64,000 nucleotides of DNA, from positions 1-64,000 of the forward strand of contig PAKZ01000028.1 in NCBI GenBank assembly GCA_002706335.1, written 5' to 3'. The notes beneath the pieces were generated by a model. That model made no database searches, had not been told where the DNA came from, and saw only the letters and a program-made list of their open reading frames with translations. Shown piece after piece: positions 25,785-36,219 of the stretch. The position numbers and the translations under genes were made by a program. This DNA is from Ahrensia sp. (GTDB taxonomy: Bacteria; Pseudomonadota; Alphaproteobacteria; Rhizobiales; Rhizobiaceae). How positions within the stretch are numbered: position 1 is the first letter of the stretch; every line of letters begins with the position of its first letter.

Positions 25785-26582
25785 TCAGCCCCCTGCCCCG
25801 GCCGCGGTATTTTGATCGGGCATAACAATCTGCCGGGCCCTTTTGCCACGGAAATAGGACTTGACCCACGGGTCCTCGTTTTTCAGCATGTCTTTGATCG
25901 TGCCCACAACCAGTACCCTTTTCTCGCCCAGCACCGCTATCCGGTCCGCGACCGTAAACAGGCTGTCGAGATCATGCGTCACCATATAGACGGTCAAACC
26001 CAGCGTGTCGCGCAGCTTGGCTATCAGTTCATCGAATTCCGCCGCGCCGATCGGGTCCAATCCGGACGTCGGCTCGTCGAGGAAGACGATATCCGGATCG
26101 AGCGCCAGCGCCCGCGCCAGCGCCGCCCGCTTGATCATACCGCCGGACAGTTCCGAGGGGTATTTTTTCGCCGCATTGGGCGACAGTCCGACCAGCTCCA
26201 TCTTCAAAAGCGCAAGTTCGTCCATCAGTGTTTTCGGCAAGGACAGATATTCGCGCATCGGAACCTGGATGTTCTCCAGCACGGTCAGGGATGAAAACAG
26301 CGCGCCGTGCTGGAACAGCACCCCCATGCGCATGTCCACCTGGATCCTTTCCTCTTCGTTGACTTTGTCCAGATCACGACCGAGCACGGCAATTGTGCCG
26401 TCCTGCTTCCGGTTGAGCCCGAGAATCGTGCGCAACAGCACAGATTTTCCGGTGCCGGACGCACCGACGAAACCGAGGATCTCGCCGCGATAGACGTCGA
26501 GATCGAGATCATGCAGGACCACGTGCCGGCCAAATTGCACATGGATATCGCGAACGCGTATGATCGGATCCGTCTCGCTCAT
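25785..26582 (-). CDS. ABC transporter ATPase (MlaF-like)
   Basis: A 265-residue ATP-binding subunit. Walker A GASGTGKSVLLRTILG (about 37-52), ABC signature LSGGMIKRAALARALALDPD and Walker B IVFLDEPTSGLDP are all intact. It energises the lipid-transport permease encoded just upstream, whose TGA overlaps this ATG by one base. Its length and the PSELSGGM context match MlaF proteins. Confidence 0.93.
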   Translation of the reverse strand: MSETDPIIRVRDIHVQFGRHVVLHDLDLDVYRGEILGFVGASGTGKSVLLRTILGLNRKQDGTIAVLGRDLDKVNEEERIQVDMRMGVLFQHGALFSSLTVLENIQVPMREYLSLPKTLMDELALLKMELVGLSPNAAKKYPSELSGGMIKRAALARALALDPDIVFLDEPTSGLDPIGAAEFDELIAKLRDTLGLTVYMVTHDLDSLFTVADRIAVLGEKRVLVVGTIKDMLKNEDPWVKSYFRGKRARQIVMPDQNTAAGAGG

Positions 26583-27766
26583 CAGAAGTCGATCGCCGCA
26601 TAGAATATCGCGAAAACACCATCGACGACGATCACCACGAAGATCGATTTGACCACGGAAGCTGTTACCCGCTCACCCAGCGATTCGGCGGAGCCGCCGA
26701 CCTTCATGCCCTCCACCGAGGCGATGATGCCGATGATGAAGGCCATGAATGGCGCCTTGATGAACCCGGCAAACACCGTCGTCAGGTCGATCGCGTCGCG
26801 TACGCGCGTGATGAAGGCGTCAGGCGAAATCCCGGAATAGGCCTTTGCCACGAACATCGCCCCGCCGAGCGCGGCAATATCCGAAATCACCGTCAGGAGC
26901 GGCAATGCGATGCCGAGGGCGACAAGACGCGGAAATACCAGCACGCCGACCGGGTTGAGGCCGATCACCGTCAGCGCATCGATCTCCTCGCGCATCTTCA
27001 TCGAGCCGATCTCGGCGGTAATCGCGCTTCCGGACCGGCCGGCGATCATGATCGCCGTCAACAGCACACCGATTTCCCGCAACACCAGAATGCCGACAAG
27101 GTCGACGACGAAGATCTCGGCGCCGAAATAGCGCAGCTGAAACGCGCCCTGCTGGGCGATGATGGCGCCGATGATCGTCGACATCAGCGCGATAATCGGA
27201 ATGGCACGCACACCGGTGCGATCGATCTGGTTCACGACTGCCGCCATGCTCAGCCCGCTGCCATGGCCAAGCTTCATTTGCGACCCGCGTACGGCTGCGC
27301 CGACCATGTGAAGCGCCATCACCATGTCGTCGCGGAAATCGTAAACGGCCTTGCCGATGCCAATCAGCAGGCGCGTGACCAGCGAATCTCGGCTTTCTTC
27401 AGAATCCTTGTCCGCGAGGTCTTCCATCGCCATGCGCACTGCATCCAGCAGTACCTCGTGCGCCGGGCGGATGCCGTCGAGCGACGCCGACCCGCCCTTT
27501 TCTCCGACCTGTTTGACCAAGCGGTAGATCAGCCACGCCCCGGCTGTATCGAGATAGGTGATCTGCGACAGGTCGAGCGACACATTCGTCCCACCCGCCT
27601 CGCGTTCGAACCGCCGCATCTCCGCGTCGATGCCGGAAATCGTATGCGTCGCCCAAGGCCCTGACAGCGTCAGCCGCAAGCGGCCTTCGTCGCTTACGGA
27701 CTGTACAGCAGGTAGCTGCGGCGACGCGGTGTCTCCGTCGATTTCCATATGAAACGTATCGCCCAT
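26582..27766 (-). CDS. STAS-MlaE fusion permease
   Basis: A 394-residue protein (from ATG 27766; ATG 27748 is also possible). Residues ~10-110 look like a STAS/MlaB domain (LTLSGPWATHTISGIDAEMR, VSLDLSQITYLDTAGAWLIY); then comes the MlaE permease with its conserved region LVGILVLREIGVLLTAIMIA, GRSGSAITAEIGSMKMREEI and DALTVIGLNPV. In E. coli MlaB is a separate protein. A TATAAT hexamer (27781-27776 on the minus strand) would start transcription within about three bases of ATG 27766, so either a leaderless message or use of ATG 27748 is likely. First gene of the operon. Confidence 0.9.
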   Translation of the reverse strand: MGDTFHMEIDGDTASPQLPAVQSVSDEGRLRLTLSGPWATHTISGIDAEMRRFEREAGGTNVSLDLSQITYLDTAGAWLIYRLVKQVGEKGGSASLDGIRPAHEVLLDAVRMAMEDLADKDSEESRDSLVTRLLIGIGKAVYDFRDDMVMALHMVGAAVRGSQMKLGHGSGLSMAAVVNQIDRTGVRAIPIIALMSTIIGAIIAQQGAFQLRYFGAEIFVVDLVGILVLREIGVLLTAIMIAGRSGSAITAEIGSMKMREEIDALTVIGLNPVGVLVFPRLVALGIALPLLTVISDIAALGGAMFVAKAYSGISPDAFITRVRDAIDLTTVFAGFIKAPFMAFIIGIIASVEGMKVGGSAESLGERVTASVVKSIFVVIVVDGVFAIFYAAIDF

Positions 27767-27859
27767 CGGCGTAGTATTATAGATGGATGCCGGACAAGTC
27801 TGCGGCGTACGGGTCACATCAACGGAAATAACGCAGCATTTCCAGGGAACAGGAAAATC

Positions 27860-28852
27860 ATGGAGTTTGTCGATTGCCGTGTCGAAACCTGGGTCGAGCG
27901 TTTTCCGATCAACGGCAAGTTCCGAATCTCGCGGGCAAGCAAGACCGAAGCCGAAGTGGTGGTCTGCCAGATCACATCCGGCGAGTTCAGGGGTCTCGGC
28001 GAATGCGTTCCCTATTCCCATTATGGCGAAACGGTCGAATCGGTTCTTGAAGCCATCCGGGAGACCGCCGAAGGCCTCGGCGACCGGATAACGCATGATA
28101 GCCTGCTGGAATCTCTTTCCCCGGGCGCAGCGCGCAACGCGCTCGATTGCGCCTTGTGGGACCTGCGAGCCAAGACGACCGGTCGCCACGCCCATCTCCT
28201 CGCCTGCCACCAGCCGCCGCGCCCGGTCGAAACCGCTTTCACGATTTCGCTCGATCATCTTGACGCCATGGCCGACGCTGCCCGAGCAGCGTCACGCAGG
28301 CCGCTGTTGAAGATCAAGCTCGGCGGCGAGCACGACATATCGATCATGCACGCCATCGCGGCGGCGGCACCGAGAAGCCGCATCATCGCCGACGCCAATG
28401 AGGGGTGGACCCCGGAAAACCTGCCAGAGCTTATGCGAGAGGCCGCCCGCGTTCACATCGCCATGATCGAACAACCTCTCCCGGCCGGCCAGGATGAAAT
28501 CCTGGCGAGCATGCCCCATCCTGTACCGATATGCGCGGACGAGAGCGCGCATGTTGCGAGCGATCTCGAAAAGCTCGGCGATCGCTATGATGCTATCAAT
28601 ATAAAGCTCGACAAGTCCGGAGGGCTGACGGAAGCTCTTCGCATGCGAGACCGGGCGCGAGATCTCGGCTTTGGCGTGATGGTCGGCTGCATGGTCGGCA
28701 CATCACTCGCCATGGCGCCGGCCGTGCTGCTCGCGCAGGATGCCGACTATGTCGATCTCGACGGTCCGCTGCTGCTCGCCCGCGACCGTTCGCCCGGGCT
28801 CGACTATGCCGGCAGCATCGTTTCTCCGCCGCGCGCCGATCTCTGGGGTTGA
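27860..28852 (+). CDS. dipeptide epimerase / DgcA-type racemase
   Basis: A 330-residue enolase-superfamily enzyme of the L-Ala-D/L-Glu epimerase group. It keeps the KxK base (LLKIKLGG), metal ligands in IIADANEGW, IEQPLP and ICADES, and the second base in AINIKLDKSGGL. The N-terminal capping domain (1-120) is complete. DgcA, in this group, racemises N-acyl-glutamate during D-Glu catabolism; without the partner DgcN nearby, peptidoglycan dipeptide recycling is equally possible. ATG 27860 follows AGGAAAA. It is divergent from the Mla operon by 93 bases. Confidence 0.85.
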   Translation: MEFVDCRVETWVERFPINGKFRISRASKTEAEVVVCQITSGEFRGLGECVPYSHYGETVESVLEAIRETAEGLGDRITHDSLLESLSPGAARNALDCALWDLRAKTTGRHAHLLACHQPPRPVETAFTISLDHLDAMADAARAASRRPLLKIKLGGEHDISIMHAIAAAAPRSRIIADANEGWTPENLPELMREAARVHIAMIEQPLPAGQDEILASMPHPVPICADESAHVASDLEKLGDRYDAINIKLDKSGGLTEALRMRDRARDLGFGVMVGCMVGTSLAMAPAVLLAQDADYVDLDGPLLLARDRSPGLDYAGSIVSPPRADLWG

Positions 28853-28934
28853 AAACGCACGTAAAATCACCCGTTCAATGGACTTTCGGCGCGAAGGATC
28901 GCGCCCTATAAGAGTCGAAAAAGGGAGCCATCGA

Positions 28935-29711
28935 ATGGATCTGGGTCTGAAAGGCCGAAAGGCAATCGTCTGCGCATCAAGCCGCGGTCTCGGTCGCGGT
29001 TGCGCCATCGCTCTTGCGGACGAAGGCGTCGATCTCGTCATCAATGGCCGCAATCCCGAGGCAACCAACACCACGGCGGAAGAATTGCGAGCCCGAGGCG
29101 TCGCCGTCACGGTTGTCCTCGGCGACGTCTCAGACCCCGCGATTCAGGAAGAACTGGTCTCCGCCTGCCCGTCGCCCGATATCCTGGTCAACAACAATGC
29201 CGGCCCCCCGCTGCGCGACTTCCGCGAACTGGACCGCGAAGCCATCCTCGCCGGCGTCACCCAGAACATGGCGACCCCGATCGAGATGATCCAGAAGGTG
29301 ATCGACGGCATGTCGGATCGCGGTTTCGGCCGCATCGTCAACATCACCTCCATGTCGGTCTACCAGCCGATCCTCGGCCTCGATCTGTCGTCAGGCGCGC
29401 GCGCCGGCCTGACCTCGTTCCTGGCCGGCATCGCCCGCTCGGTCGCTGGCAAGAACGTCACCATCAACAATATCCTGCCGGGCAAGTTCGACACCGACCG
29501 GATCAACGCGAACTTCGAGTTCGCCGCCAGGAAAAGCGGCAAAACCATCGATGAAATCCGCGAGACCCAGTCGAAGGCGATTCCCGCCGGCCGGCTTGGC
29601 TCCCCGGACGAGTTCGGCCGCACCTGCGCCTTCCTCTGCTCAGTCCATGCCGGCTATTTCACCGGCCAGAACGTTAAGCTCGACGGCGGGCTTTTCCCGA
29701 GCGCATTCTAA
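28935..29711 (+). CDS. SDR-family protein lacking the YxxxK active site
   Basis: A 258-residue short-chain dehydrogenase fold. The cofactor loop is IVCASSRGLGRGCAIAL (an AS replaces the usual TG), and the NNNAG and INNILPGKFDTD motifs are present. The catalytic Ser is in NITSMSV, but at the tyrosine and lysine positions the sequence reads LSSGARAGL (Tyr to Ser, Lys to Arg). It may be a non-catalytic or altered enzyme. The C terminus ends in the usual DGG. It follows the epimerase by 82 bases on the same strand. ATG 28935 follows AAGGGAG. Confidence 0.8.
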   Translation: MDLGLKGRKAIVCASSRGLGRGCAIALADEGVDLVINGRNPEATNTTAEELRARGVAVTVVLGDVSDPAIQEELVSACPSPDILVNNNAGPPLRDFRELDREAILAGVTQNMATPIEMIQKVIDGMSDRGFGRIVNITSMSVYQPILGLDLSSGARAGLTSFLAGIARSVAGKNVTINNILPGKFDTDRINANFEFAARKSGKTIDEIRETQSKAIPAGRLGSPDEFGRTCAFLCSVHAGYFTGQNVKLDGGLFPSAF

Positions 29712-29749
29712 CAGGACCGGTCGCGAAAGACCCTGGAAAGATAAAAAAT

Positions 29750-32080
29750 ATGCAGCAGGAAGAGACACCGCATAAGGCCGGCGCAACGACCCCCAGCCTT
29801 GAGGACGCCGCCCTTTTCTTTCACCAGTATCCGCGCCCCGGCAAGCTGGAGATCCAGGCGACCAAACCGCTCGGCAACCAGCGCGATCTCGCGCTCGCCT
29901 ATTCGCCTGGCGTCGCCGCGCCTTGCCTCGCTATCGCGGAGGATCCAGGAAAGGCCGCCGATTACACGGCACGGGCAAATCTCGTCGCGGTAATCTCAAA
30001 CGGCACGGCCGTGCTCGGCCTCGGCAATATCGGCCCCCTCGCCTCCAAGCCGGTGATGGAAGGCAAGGCCGTCCTGTTCAAGAAATTCGCCGCCATCGAC
30101 GTCTTCGACATCGAGATGGACGCGCCCGATATCGACACGATGGTCCGAGTCGTCTCGGCGCTGGAACCGACCTTCGGCGGGATCAACCTCGAAGACATCA
30201 AGGCGCCTGAATGCTTCGAGGTCGAGGCGCAATTGCGCGAGAAGATGAACATCCCCGTCTTTCACGACGACCAGCACGGCACGGCGATCATCGTCGCGGC
30301 GGCGATCCTGAACGGGCTGGAACTGGCGGGAAAGCCAATCGGAGAGGCAAAGATCGTCACGTCGGGCGCCGGCGCAGCCGCGCTCGCCTGCCTCAACCTG
30401 CTGGTTTCGCTTGGCGCGAAGCGCGAGAACATCTGGGTGAACGACATCGAGGGCCTCGTCTATGAGGGCCGCGAAAAGCTGATGGACCGCTGGAAGTCGG
30501 TCTATGCGCAGAAAACCGACAAGCGAAAACTGACCGACGTCATCCCGGGCGCGGACGTGTTCCTCGGCCTGTCGGCGGCCGGCGTATTGAAGCCGGAATG
30601 CCTGAAAGAAATGGCCGAGAAGCCGCTCATCATGGCCTTGGCGAACCCTGTGCCGGAAATCATGCCGGACGTGGCGCGCGAAGCGCGGCCGGACGCGATG
30701 ATCTGCACCGGGCGAAGCGATTTCCCCAATCAGGTCAACAACGTATTGTGCTTTCCCTACATCTTCCGGGGCGCGCTGGACGCGGGCGCGACGACGATCA
30801 ACGAGGAAATGAAAGCCGCCGCCGTCCGCGCCATCGCGCAACTCGCCCGCGAGGAGCCGTCGGATGTCGCGGCCCGCGCCTATTCCGGCGACACGCCCGT
30901 CTTCGGGCCGGACTACCTGATCCCCTCGCCCTTCGATCCGCGTTTGATCCTTCGCATTGCCCCGGCGGTTGCAAAGGCCGCGCAGGACAGCGGCGTCGCG
31001 CTGCGCCCGATTGAGGATATGAACGCTTATGTCGACAGGCTGAACCGTTTCGTCTTCCGCTCCGGCCTCGTTATGAAGCCGGTCTTTGCCGCCGCGCAAT
31101 CGGCGGCCAGCAAACGCGTCGTCTATGCCGACGGTGAGGACGAGCGCGTGCTGCGCGCGGCACAGGTCGTGCTTGAAGACCGTCTCGCCCAACCGATCCT
31201 GATTGGCCGGCCCGAGGTGGTGGAAACGCGGCTGAAGCGCTTCGGCCTCAAGATCAAGCCCGGCGTGGACTTCGAACTGATCAATCCCGAGAACGACCCG
31301 CGCTATCGCGATTATGTCGATCATCTCGTCAAGGTGGTTGGCCGACGCGGCGTGACGCCGGACGCGGCCCGCCTTCTGGTACGCACGAACTCGACCGTCA
31401 TCGCGGCAATTGCTCTGGAGCGCGGCGAAGCTGATGCGATGATCTGCGGCCTTGAAGGCCGTTACGAGCGGCATTTGCGCCATGTTCGCCTTATCGTCGG
31501 CACGGAGCCGGGAACGCGGGACCTCTCGGCGCTTTCGATGCTGATTTCGCAGCGCGGCGTGACTTTCTTCACCGACACCTACGTCACCGAGGAACCATGT
31601 GCCGAGGAATTGGCCGAAATGACCATCCTGGCCGCGCGCGAGATCGTCCGGTTCGGTATCGAACCAAAGGCTGCGCTGCTCTCCTTTTCCAATTTCGGCT
31701 CCCGCGACGCCGCTTCCTCGCAAAAGATGCGCGAAGCGACCGCGATCCTGCACAGTAAAGCGCCCGGTCTGTGCGCCGATGGCGAGATGCATGCGGATTC
31801 TGCGCTCGACCAGAAATTGCGCGACCGTGTCTATCCCGATTCGGTGCTGACCGGCGAAGCGAACCTGCTCGTCTTCCCGAATCTCGACGCGGCCAACATC
31901 ACAATGAACGCCGTAAAGATCATGTCCGACGCACTGCATGTCGGTCCGATCCTGCTCGGCACCGCCAAGCCGGCGCATATCCTGACGCCTTCTGTGACAT
32001 CGCGCGGCGTGGTCAACATGACCGCGATCTCGGTGGTCGAAGCCACTCAGCGCGAAACTGCCGCTGTCGCGGCCGAGTGA
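29750..32080 (+). CDS. maeB: NADP malic enzyme with phosphotransacetylase-like domain
   Basis: A 776-residue MaeB. Residues ~15-430 are malic enzyme: [57 protein letters not shown] and the nucleotide-binding [12 protein letters not shown]. Residues ~440-776 are a phosphotransacetylase-like domain, which in rhizobial enzymes has regulatory acetyl-CoA binding rather than transferase activity. It converts malate to pyruvate, important for C4-dicarboxylate growth and gluconeogenesis. Length is typical. Transcribed with the SDR gene, 38 bases apart, but possibly with its own promoter. Confidence 0.94.
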   Translation: MQQEETPHKAGATTPSLEDAALFFHQYPRPGKLEIQATKPLGNQRDLALAYSPGVAAPCLAIAEDPGKAADYTARANLVAVISNGTAVLGLGNIGPLASKPVMEGKAVLFKKFAAIDVFDIEMDAPDIDTMVRVVSALEPTFGGINLEDIKAPECFEVEAQLREKMNIPVFHDDQHGTAIIVAAAILNGLELAGKPIGEAKIVTSGAGAAALACLNLLVSLGAKRENIWVNDIEGLVYEGREKLMDRWKSVYAQKTDKRKLTDVIPGADVFLGLSAAGVLKPECLKEMAEKPLIMALANPVPEIMPDVAREARPDAMICTGRSDFPNQVNNVLCFPYIFRGALDAGATTINEEMKAAAVRAIAQLAREEPSDVAARAYSGDTPVFGPDYLIPSPFDPRLILRIAPAVAKAAQDSGVALRPIEDMNAYVDRLNRFVFRSGLVMKPVFAAAQSAASKRVVYADGEDERVLRAAQVVLEDRLAQPILIGRPEVVETRLKRFGLKIKPGVDFELINPENDPRYRDYVDHLVKVVGRRGVTPDAARLLVRTNSTVIAAIALERGEADAMICGLEGRYERHLRHVRLIVGTEPGTRDLSALSMLISQRGVTFFTDTYVTEEPCAEELAEMTILAAREIVRFGIEPKAALLSFSNFGSRDAASSQKMREATAILHSKAPGLCADGEMHADSALDQKLRDRVYPDSVLTGEANLLVFPNLDAANITMNAVKIMSDALHVGPILLGTAKPAHILTPSVTSRGVVNMTAISVVEATQRETAAVAAE

Positions 32081-32215
32081 TCGGCCCCGCCTGTTAGGCG
32101 CCTGTTAAGCTTGAAATCAGCGGCCGTTGGAAAAAACCGGCTCACTTAACCGGCCGTGCCACATTTGCGCTGTAGGATGCGGACTGAAGGGACTCCTCCT
32201 GGGGAGTGGAAGAAG

Positions 32216-33415
32216 GTGACGGGAAAGCCCCGCTACGACCGGTTTCGGATCAATCTCGTGCGCGTGCGGAAACTGGCCGTATCCGCCGCTGCTATTTTTT
32301 TGCTTACCGCAGCCGGGGCGGAGGCCGATATTTGCGACGATCTGCGCGCCCAGTTGCGCGAGGCCAGCGCAATCGGACCGGGCACGTCCGCGCAGGCCCG
32401 GCGTTACGCAGAGGCTGCGACGAGACAGATCGAGGAAATCCAAAAGACCCGGGCAATGCAGCAGCGGCGCGGCTGCTTCGCCAACGCCACCGCGGAGTGT
32501 CAATCGCTCTACCGCACAATCCAGGAAATGAACGCCAATCTCGACGCGCTCGAACGCCAGCGCGATCGCCTGTCCGGCGGCCGCAACGCCGCCCGGATCC
32601 GCGCCATTGGAACCCGGCTGGGAAACAATGGCTGCAATGCGCCGCAGCGCGTCGCCAGAACCGAACCGCATTCGGTCACGGTAATCCCGGAAGCGGCCGA
32701 TCGCTCACCCCGAAAATCGCGCATCATCGTGCGCGAGGGTATCGGCCGGCAGCGACTGTATAACCCGAATGTCGAGGGCGATGCCGCCATGATGACGCCG
32801 GCGGACCCGGTCGATACCGACAAAATCACCATCCCCTACATGGCGGGCACATTCCGCACGCTTTGCGTACGGACCTGCGACGGATACTACTTCCCGATTT
32901 CGTTCTCGACCGGCTTCGATTTCCTGAAGCGCGATGCCGAAACCTGCGAATCCATGTGTCCGGGTACAGAAGCAAAGCTCTTTTTCCATCGGGTGCCAGA
33001 CCAGGAAAGCGAAGCGATGATCTCGCTGCAGGGCCAGCCCTACACGGCCCTTCCGCAGGCGTTCCTTTACCGCAAGCTCGATCCGGCCCAGGCAGATCCG
33101 TCCTGCACCTGCCAGGCGCAGCCGTCTACGGCGCGACTTGAACCTGACGCGGGCGGAGCGCCTGATCTGACCGCTGTGCCGGAGACGGAAGAAAAGCCGG
33201 AAGTCGCAGCGACTCCCGAAGATTCGACCGGTACCGGCAGCGCACCGCAAGCGACGATGTCCGAACCGGATATGGACTCGGCAGACCTGGCGAGCGATAT
33301 GACCGAGGAAGAAGCCGACGGCTCCCGCAAGATCAGGGTCGTCGGCCCAGAATTTCTTCCCGCCCCAGAAGAGGCAATAGATCTGCAATCTCGGGACCGG
33401 ACGACCGACCGGTAA
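32216..33415 (+). CDS. DUF2865 secreted protein
   Basis: About 399 residues from GTG 32216. A basic N-terminal stretch precedes the signal helix ([18 protein letters not shown]). The mature part has a coiled-coil stretch ([20 protein letters not shown]) and then the DUF2865 core: [20 protein letters not shown] followed by cysteines in ETCESMCPG, a pattern seen in rhizobial proteins. The C-terminal third is acidic and disordered. Starts at 32156 and 32177 lack a Shine-Dalgarno; an internal GTG closer to the signal helix is also possible. The last 83 bases overlap gltX on the other strand. Confidence 0.75.
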   Translation: MTGKPRYDRFRINLVRVRKLAVSAAAIFLLTAAGAEADICDDLRAQLREASAIGPGTSAQARRYAEAATRQIEEIQKTRAMQQRRGCFANATAECQSLYRTIQEMNANLDALERQRDRLSGGRNAARIRAIGTRLGNNGCNAPQRVARTEPHSVTVIPEAADRSPRKSRIIVREGIGRQRLYNPNVEGDAAMMTPADPVDTDKITIPYMAGTFRTLCVRTCDGYYFPISFSTGFDFLKRDAETCESMCPGTEAKLFFHRVPDQESEAMISLQGQPYTALPQAFLYRKLDPAQADPSCTCQAQPSTARLEPDAGGAPDLTAVPETEEKPEVAATPEDSTGTGSAPQATMSEPDMDSADLASDMTEEEADGSRKIRVVGPEFLPAPEEAIDLQSRDRTTDR

Positions 33416-34712
33416 GCGCGATACGAAGCGGCATGAAAAGCGCCCGACCCTTGCGCCCGGTTGCCGATTTCACTGCCGAGGTCCACTCCCCCCAGGTCGC
33501 CTCGCCGACCTCGCCGTCGGGCAACAGATCGAACGCTTCACGAGCATAGGCGAGATCGTCCCCCTCGAGCACGGCGTCCGTCGCCGGCGCCTGCGTAACG
33601 ATCGCCCACCAGTCAGCAGCATCCTCGACCTTCTCGACATTGGCGCGAATAACCGTCCAGAAGCCTTCGGCGCGGGGATCGCCCGTATCGACTCCGACCG
33701 CCGCGAGACGTGCGGCCACAGTCTCGAAAGGCAATTGATGGACGATCTGACGGTTGAGCACATCCAGTTCGGCGGGATCGAACTTCGCCGCGGATTTCGA
33801 GCTCGACGAAGGATCGAAGCTTTCAGCCATCACCTCCAGCGAAGGCGCGGCCGCAACCGCTTCAGAGGTGCCGATCAGCACCGCCAGCGAGACCACAGCC
33901 ATGGATTCGTATCCGGCTTTGTGCAGCGCCTTGATCGACAGCGCGCCGGAGCGTTTCGACAAGCCCTCGCCCGTGGTCGTTGTCAGCAGGTTGTGATGTC
34001 CGAAGGCAGGTGCCTCCGAGCCCAGCGCCCGGAACAAGGCGATCTGCGCGCCCGTATTCGTCACATGGTCGTCCCCCCGAATGACATGGGTGACACCGAG
34101 GTCGATGTCATCGACTACGGAGGGCAACGTATAGAGATAACTGCCGTCCTCACGGACCAGCACCGGATCGGACATGGACGCAAGATCGACCGTCTGCGGC
34201 CCGCGCACGACATCGTCCCAATGGATCTCGGTTCGCTGCGTCTCGAAGGGATCGTTGGCGAAATTCGGCAGCAGGAAACGCCAATGCGGCTTGCGGCCCT
34301 CGGCTTCGAAGGCGGTCTTTTCCTCATCGGCAAGCTTCAGCGCCTCACGGCCATAGACCGGTGGCAGCCTGCGCGACAGCCGGATCTTGCGGCGGCGCTC
34401 CAGCTCCTCTGCCGTCTCGTAGCAGGGATAGAGCAAACCGGATTGCTTCAGCTTCTCAGCCGCCGCGTCATGCGCCGCGCCGCGCTTCGACTGGTATTCG
34501 ACCCGATGAGGTCGAACGCCGAGCCAGTCCAGGTCGGCGGCGATCTGGTCGGCATATTCCTGCTTTGAGCGCGCCACATCCGTGTCGTCGAAACGCAGGA
34601 TGAAGCTGCCCCCATGTTTCAGCGCATAGAGCCAGTTGAACAAGGCGGTGCGCACATTGCCGATATGGATATTGCCGGTGGGCGACGGCGCGAAGCGAAC
34701 GGTGACGGACAT
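33333..34712 (-). CDS. gltX: glutamyl-tRNA synthetase
   Basis: A 459-residue class I synthetase charging tRNA-Glu. It begins with [20 protein letters not shown] (HIGH motif) and carries the KMSKS-type motif [10 protein letters not shown] at about 245-254. The anticodon-binding helical domains follow. Rhizobia often have two GltX paralogues; which one this is cannot be told. Its 3' end runs 83 bases into the convergent DUF2865 gene. Confidence 0.93.
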   Translation of the reverse strand: MSVTVRFAPSPTGNIHIGNVRTALFNWLYALKHGGSFILRFDDTDVARSKQEYADQIAADLDWLGVRPHRVEYQSKRGAAHDAAAEKLKQSGLLYPCYETAEELERRRKIRLSRRLPPVYGREALKLADEEKTAFEAEGRKPHWRFLLPNFANDPFETQRTEIHWDDVVRGPQTVDLASMSDPVLVREDGSYLYTLPSVVDDIDLGVTHVIRGDDHVTNTGAQIALFRALGSEAPAFGHHNLLTTTTGEGLSKRSGALSIKALHKAGYESMAVVSLAVLIGTSEAVAAAPSLEVMAESFDPSSSSKSAAKFDPAELDVLNRQIVHQLPFETVAARLAAVGVDTGDPRAEGFWTVIRANVEKVEDAADWWAIVTQAPATDAVLEGDDLAYAREAFDLLPDGEVGEATWGEWTSAVKSATGRKGRALFMPLRIALTGRSSGPEIADLLPLLGREEILGRRP

Positions 34713-34769
34713 GGATAAGGTTCAGTCTCGATGGAGTGTTACGCGGCAGCGGTTACCCCTCGCCCGGCC

Positions 34770-36005
34770 TCATTGCAAGGCTTCGGCACCGTCAGATGCA
34801 TCACGCGCGGCCAGCTGCCGGGAAACGGCGAAGAGCACAATGCTGGCGGCAATACAATAGAGCCCCATGACGAAGATCTGCCCGGGATAGGGTACGCCCA
34901 GATCGATCAGCCACCCGGTCAGCCCCGGTCCGAGCGCCGTCATGAACACCATGACCGCCACGATGAAGGAGCGGATGGAGCCGAGATGCGCCGTACCATA
35001 GACCTCGGGCCAGACCGATCCGAAGAGCGTGGTCGAAAACCCGTAGGAAACGCCGAGCAGCCCCATGAAGACGAATGGCGCCCAGACTGCGCTCGAAATG
35101 GAAAGAACGAAACACGCGACCGACAGCGGGGCCAGAAAGATCGGCAACAGGCGCACGGAGGAAAAACGGTCGACCAGCCCGCCGCAGACAAGCGAGAAGA
35201 TCACCGTCATCGAAGACATGACGACAAAGGATGCCGCGAAAGTCTCGGGCTCCCAGCCCCGCAGTTCAACCAGATAAATCTGGTGAAAGAAGATGGTGGT
35301 GCCGATAAAGGGCGGCGCGAGGACGCCGGTCAGCAGCAGGTAGAAGGCCGGATCGCGCAGCACCTCGCCTCGCGTCCAGTTGCGTACCGCTGGCGCATCC
35401 TTGCGGGTCACCGTACTCTGCGGCTCACGTTCGACGCGCATCAGAAGATAGATCGCAGGCAGGGCGACCAGCAGCATCACCGCCGCGGCGACAAGCCAGG
35501 AATTGCGCCAACCGATAGCGCCGGCGAGAGAGACGAAGGCGAGCGGATACAGCGCTTCACCGAAATTGATCCCGATCGCCGAGACCGATACGGCGCGGCC
35601 ACGCTGCGCGGCAAACCATTTGCCCATCGCCGTCATGGCGATATGCGTCATCATCCCCTGCCCGAACAGGCGCAGCCCGTAGATCGTGACGACCAGCAGG
35701 ACAAGAACATGCGACCATGCCATCAGCATGCAGGCAAGCGCCAGCATCGGCGCAGTCAGAAGGACGACGCGGGAGACGCTGAAATAATCGACGATCTTGC
35801 CGAGTTGCGGCAAGGTCAGCGCGCTCGCCAGCGTCGCCCCCATATAGATCGCGCCGAACTCGCCATTGCTCAATCCGTATTCGCTCCGGATGCCACCGGC
35901 CGACAGCGCGATAAAGAAGGTCTGCCCATAGGCGGAGAAGAAGGTCAGCAGAAAGCCGCCCGCGATCCAGCGGGCATTCTCGGCCAGAAATCGGATGAAC
36001 GGCAT
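34770..36005 (-). CDS. MFS transporter, copy 1
   Basis: A 411-residue protein with about twelve transmembrane helices in MFS order. It starts MPFIRFLAENARWIAGGFLL and has the MFS loop signature in GKIVDYFSVSRVVL. The N terminus is strikingly like the MFS gene at 38538-39782 (both read F-L-x-E-N-A-R-W-x-A-G-G-F-L-L-T-F-F). Family resembles monocarboxylate-type or OFA-like MFS proteins; the substrate is not deducible. Longer frames upstream (to 36137) lack coding character before this methionine. Confidence 0.85.
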   Translation of the reverse strand: MPFIRFLAENARWIAGGFLLTFFSAYGQTFFIALSAGGIRSEYGLSNGEFGAIYMGATLASALTLPQLGKIVDYFSVSRVVLLTAPMLALACMLMAWSHVLVLLVVTIYGLRLFGQGMMTHIAMTAMGKWFAAQRGRAVSVSAIGINFGEALYPLAFVSLAGAIGWRNSWLVAAAVMLLVALPAIYLLMRVEREPQSTVTRKDAPAVRNWTRGEVLRDPAFYLLLTGVLAPPFIGTTIFFHQIYLVELRGWEPETFAASFVVMSSMTVIFSLVCGGLVDRFSSVRLLPIFLAPLSVACFVLSISSAVWAPFVFMGLLGVSYGFSTTLFGSVWPEVYGTAHLGSIRSFIVAVMVFMTALGPGLTGWLIDLGVPYPGQIFVMGLYCIAASIVLFAVSRQLAARDASDGAEALQ

Positions 36006-36219
36006 GTCGGCGTCCGTAAATTCAAAAAGACCGGTAATCCGGTTGCCGCACAGGCGGCGGGGAATATCGGTGAAGGGAAAAAGCGAGCAATCGCAATCGA
36101 TGCCAGGAGCTTGATCACAAACACGGCAGCGATGCAATCGACCGCACCGAAATCAGACCGCGGATAAACCCAAAGGAGAGTTCACGGCCAGCTTGCAAAC
36201 GCCTAGATTGGCCCGCGAA

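Noticed and set aside
24405-26294. 629-codon plus-strand frame across the MCE and ATPase genes
   Set aside because: Both genes on the minus strand have clear families and ribosome-binding sites; the opposite frame has no recognisable domain.
29996-31978. 660-codon minus-strand frame across maeB
   Set aside because: MaeB is unambiguous; this is an antisense shadow.
32087-32099. Hairpin CGCCT-GTT-AGGCG after maeB as a terminator
   Set aside because: The stem is 5 bp and no T run follows.
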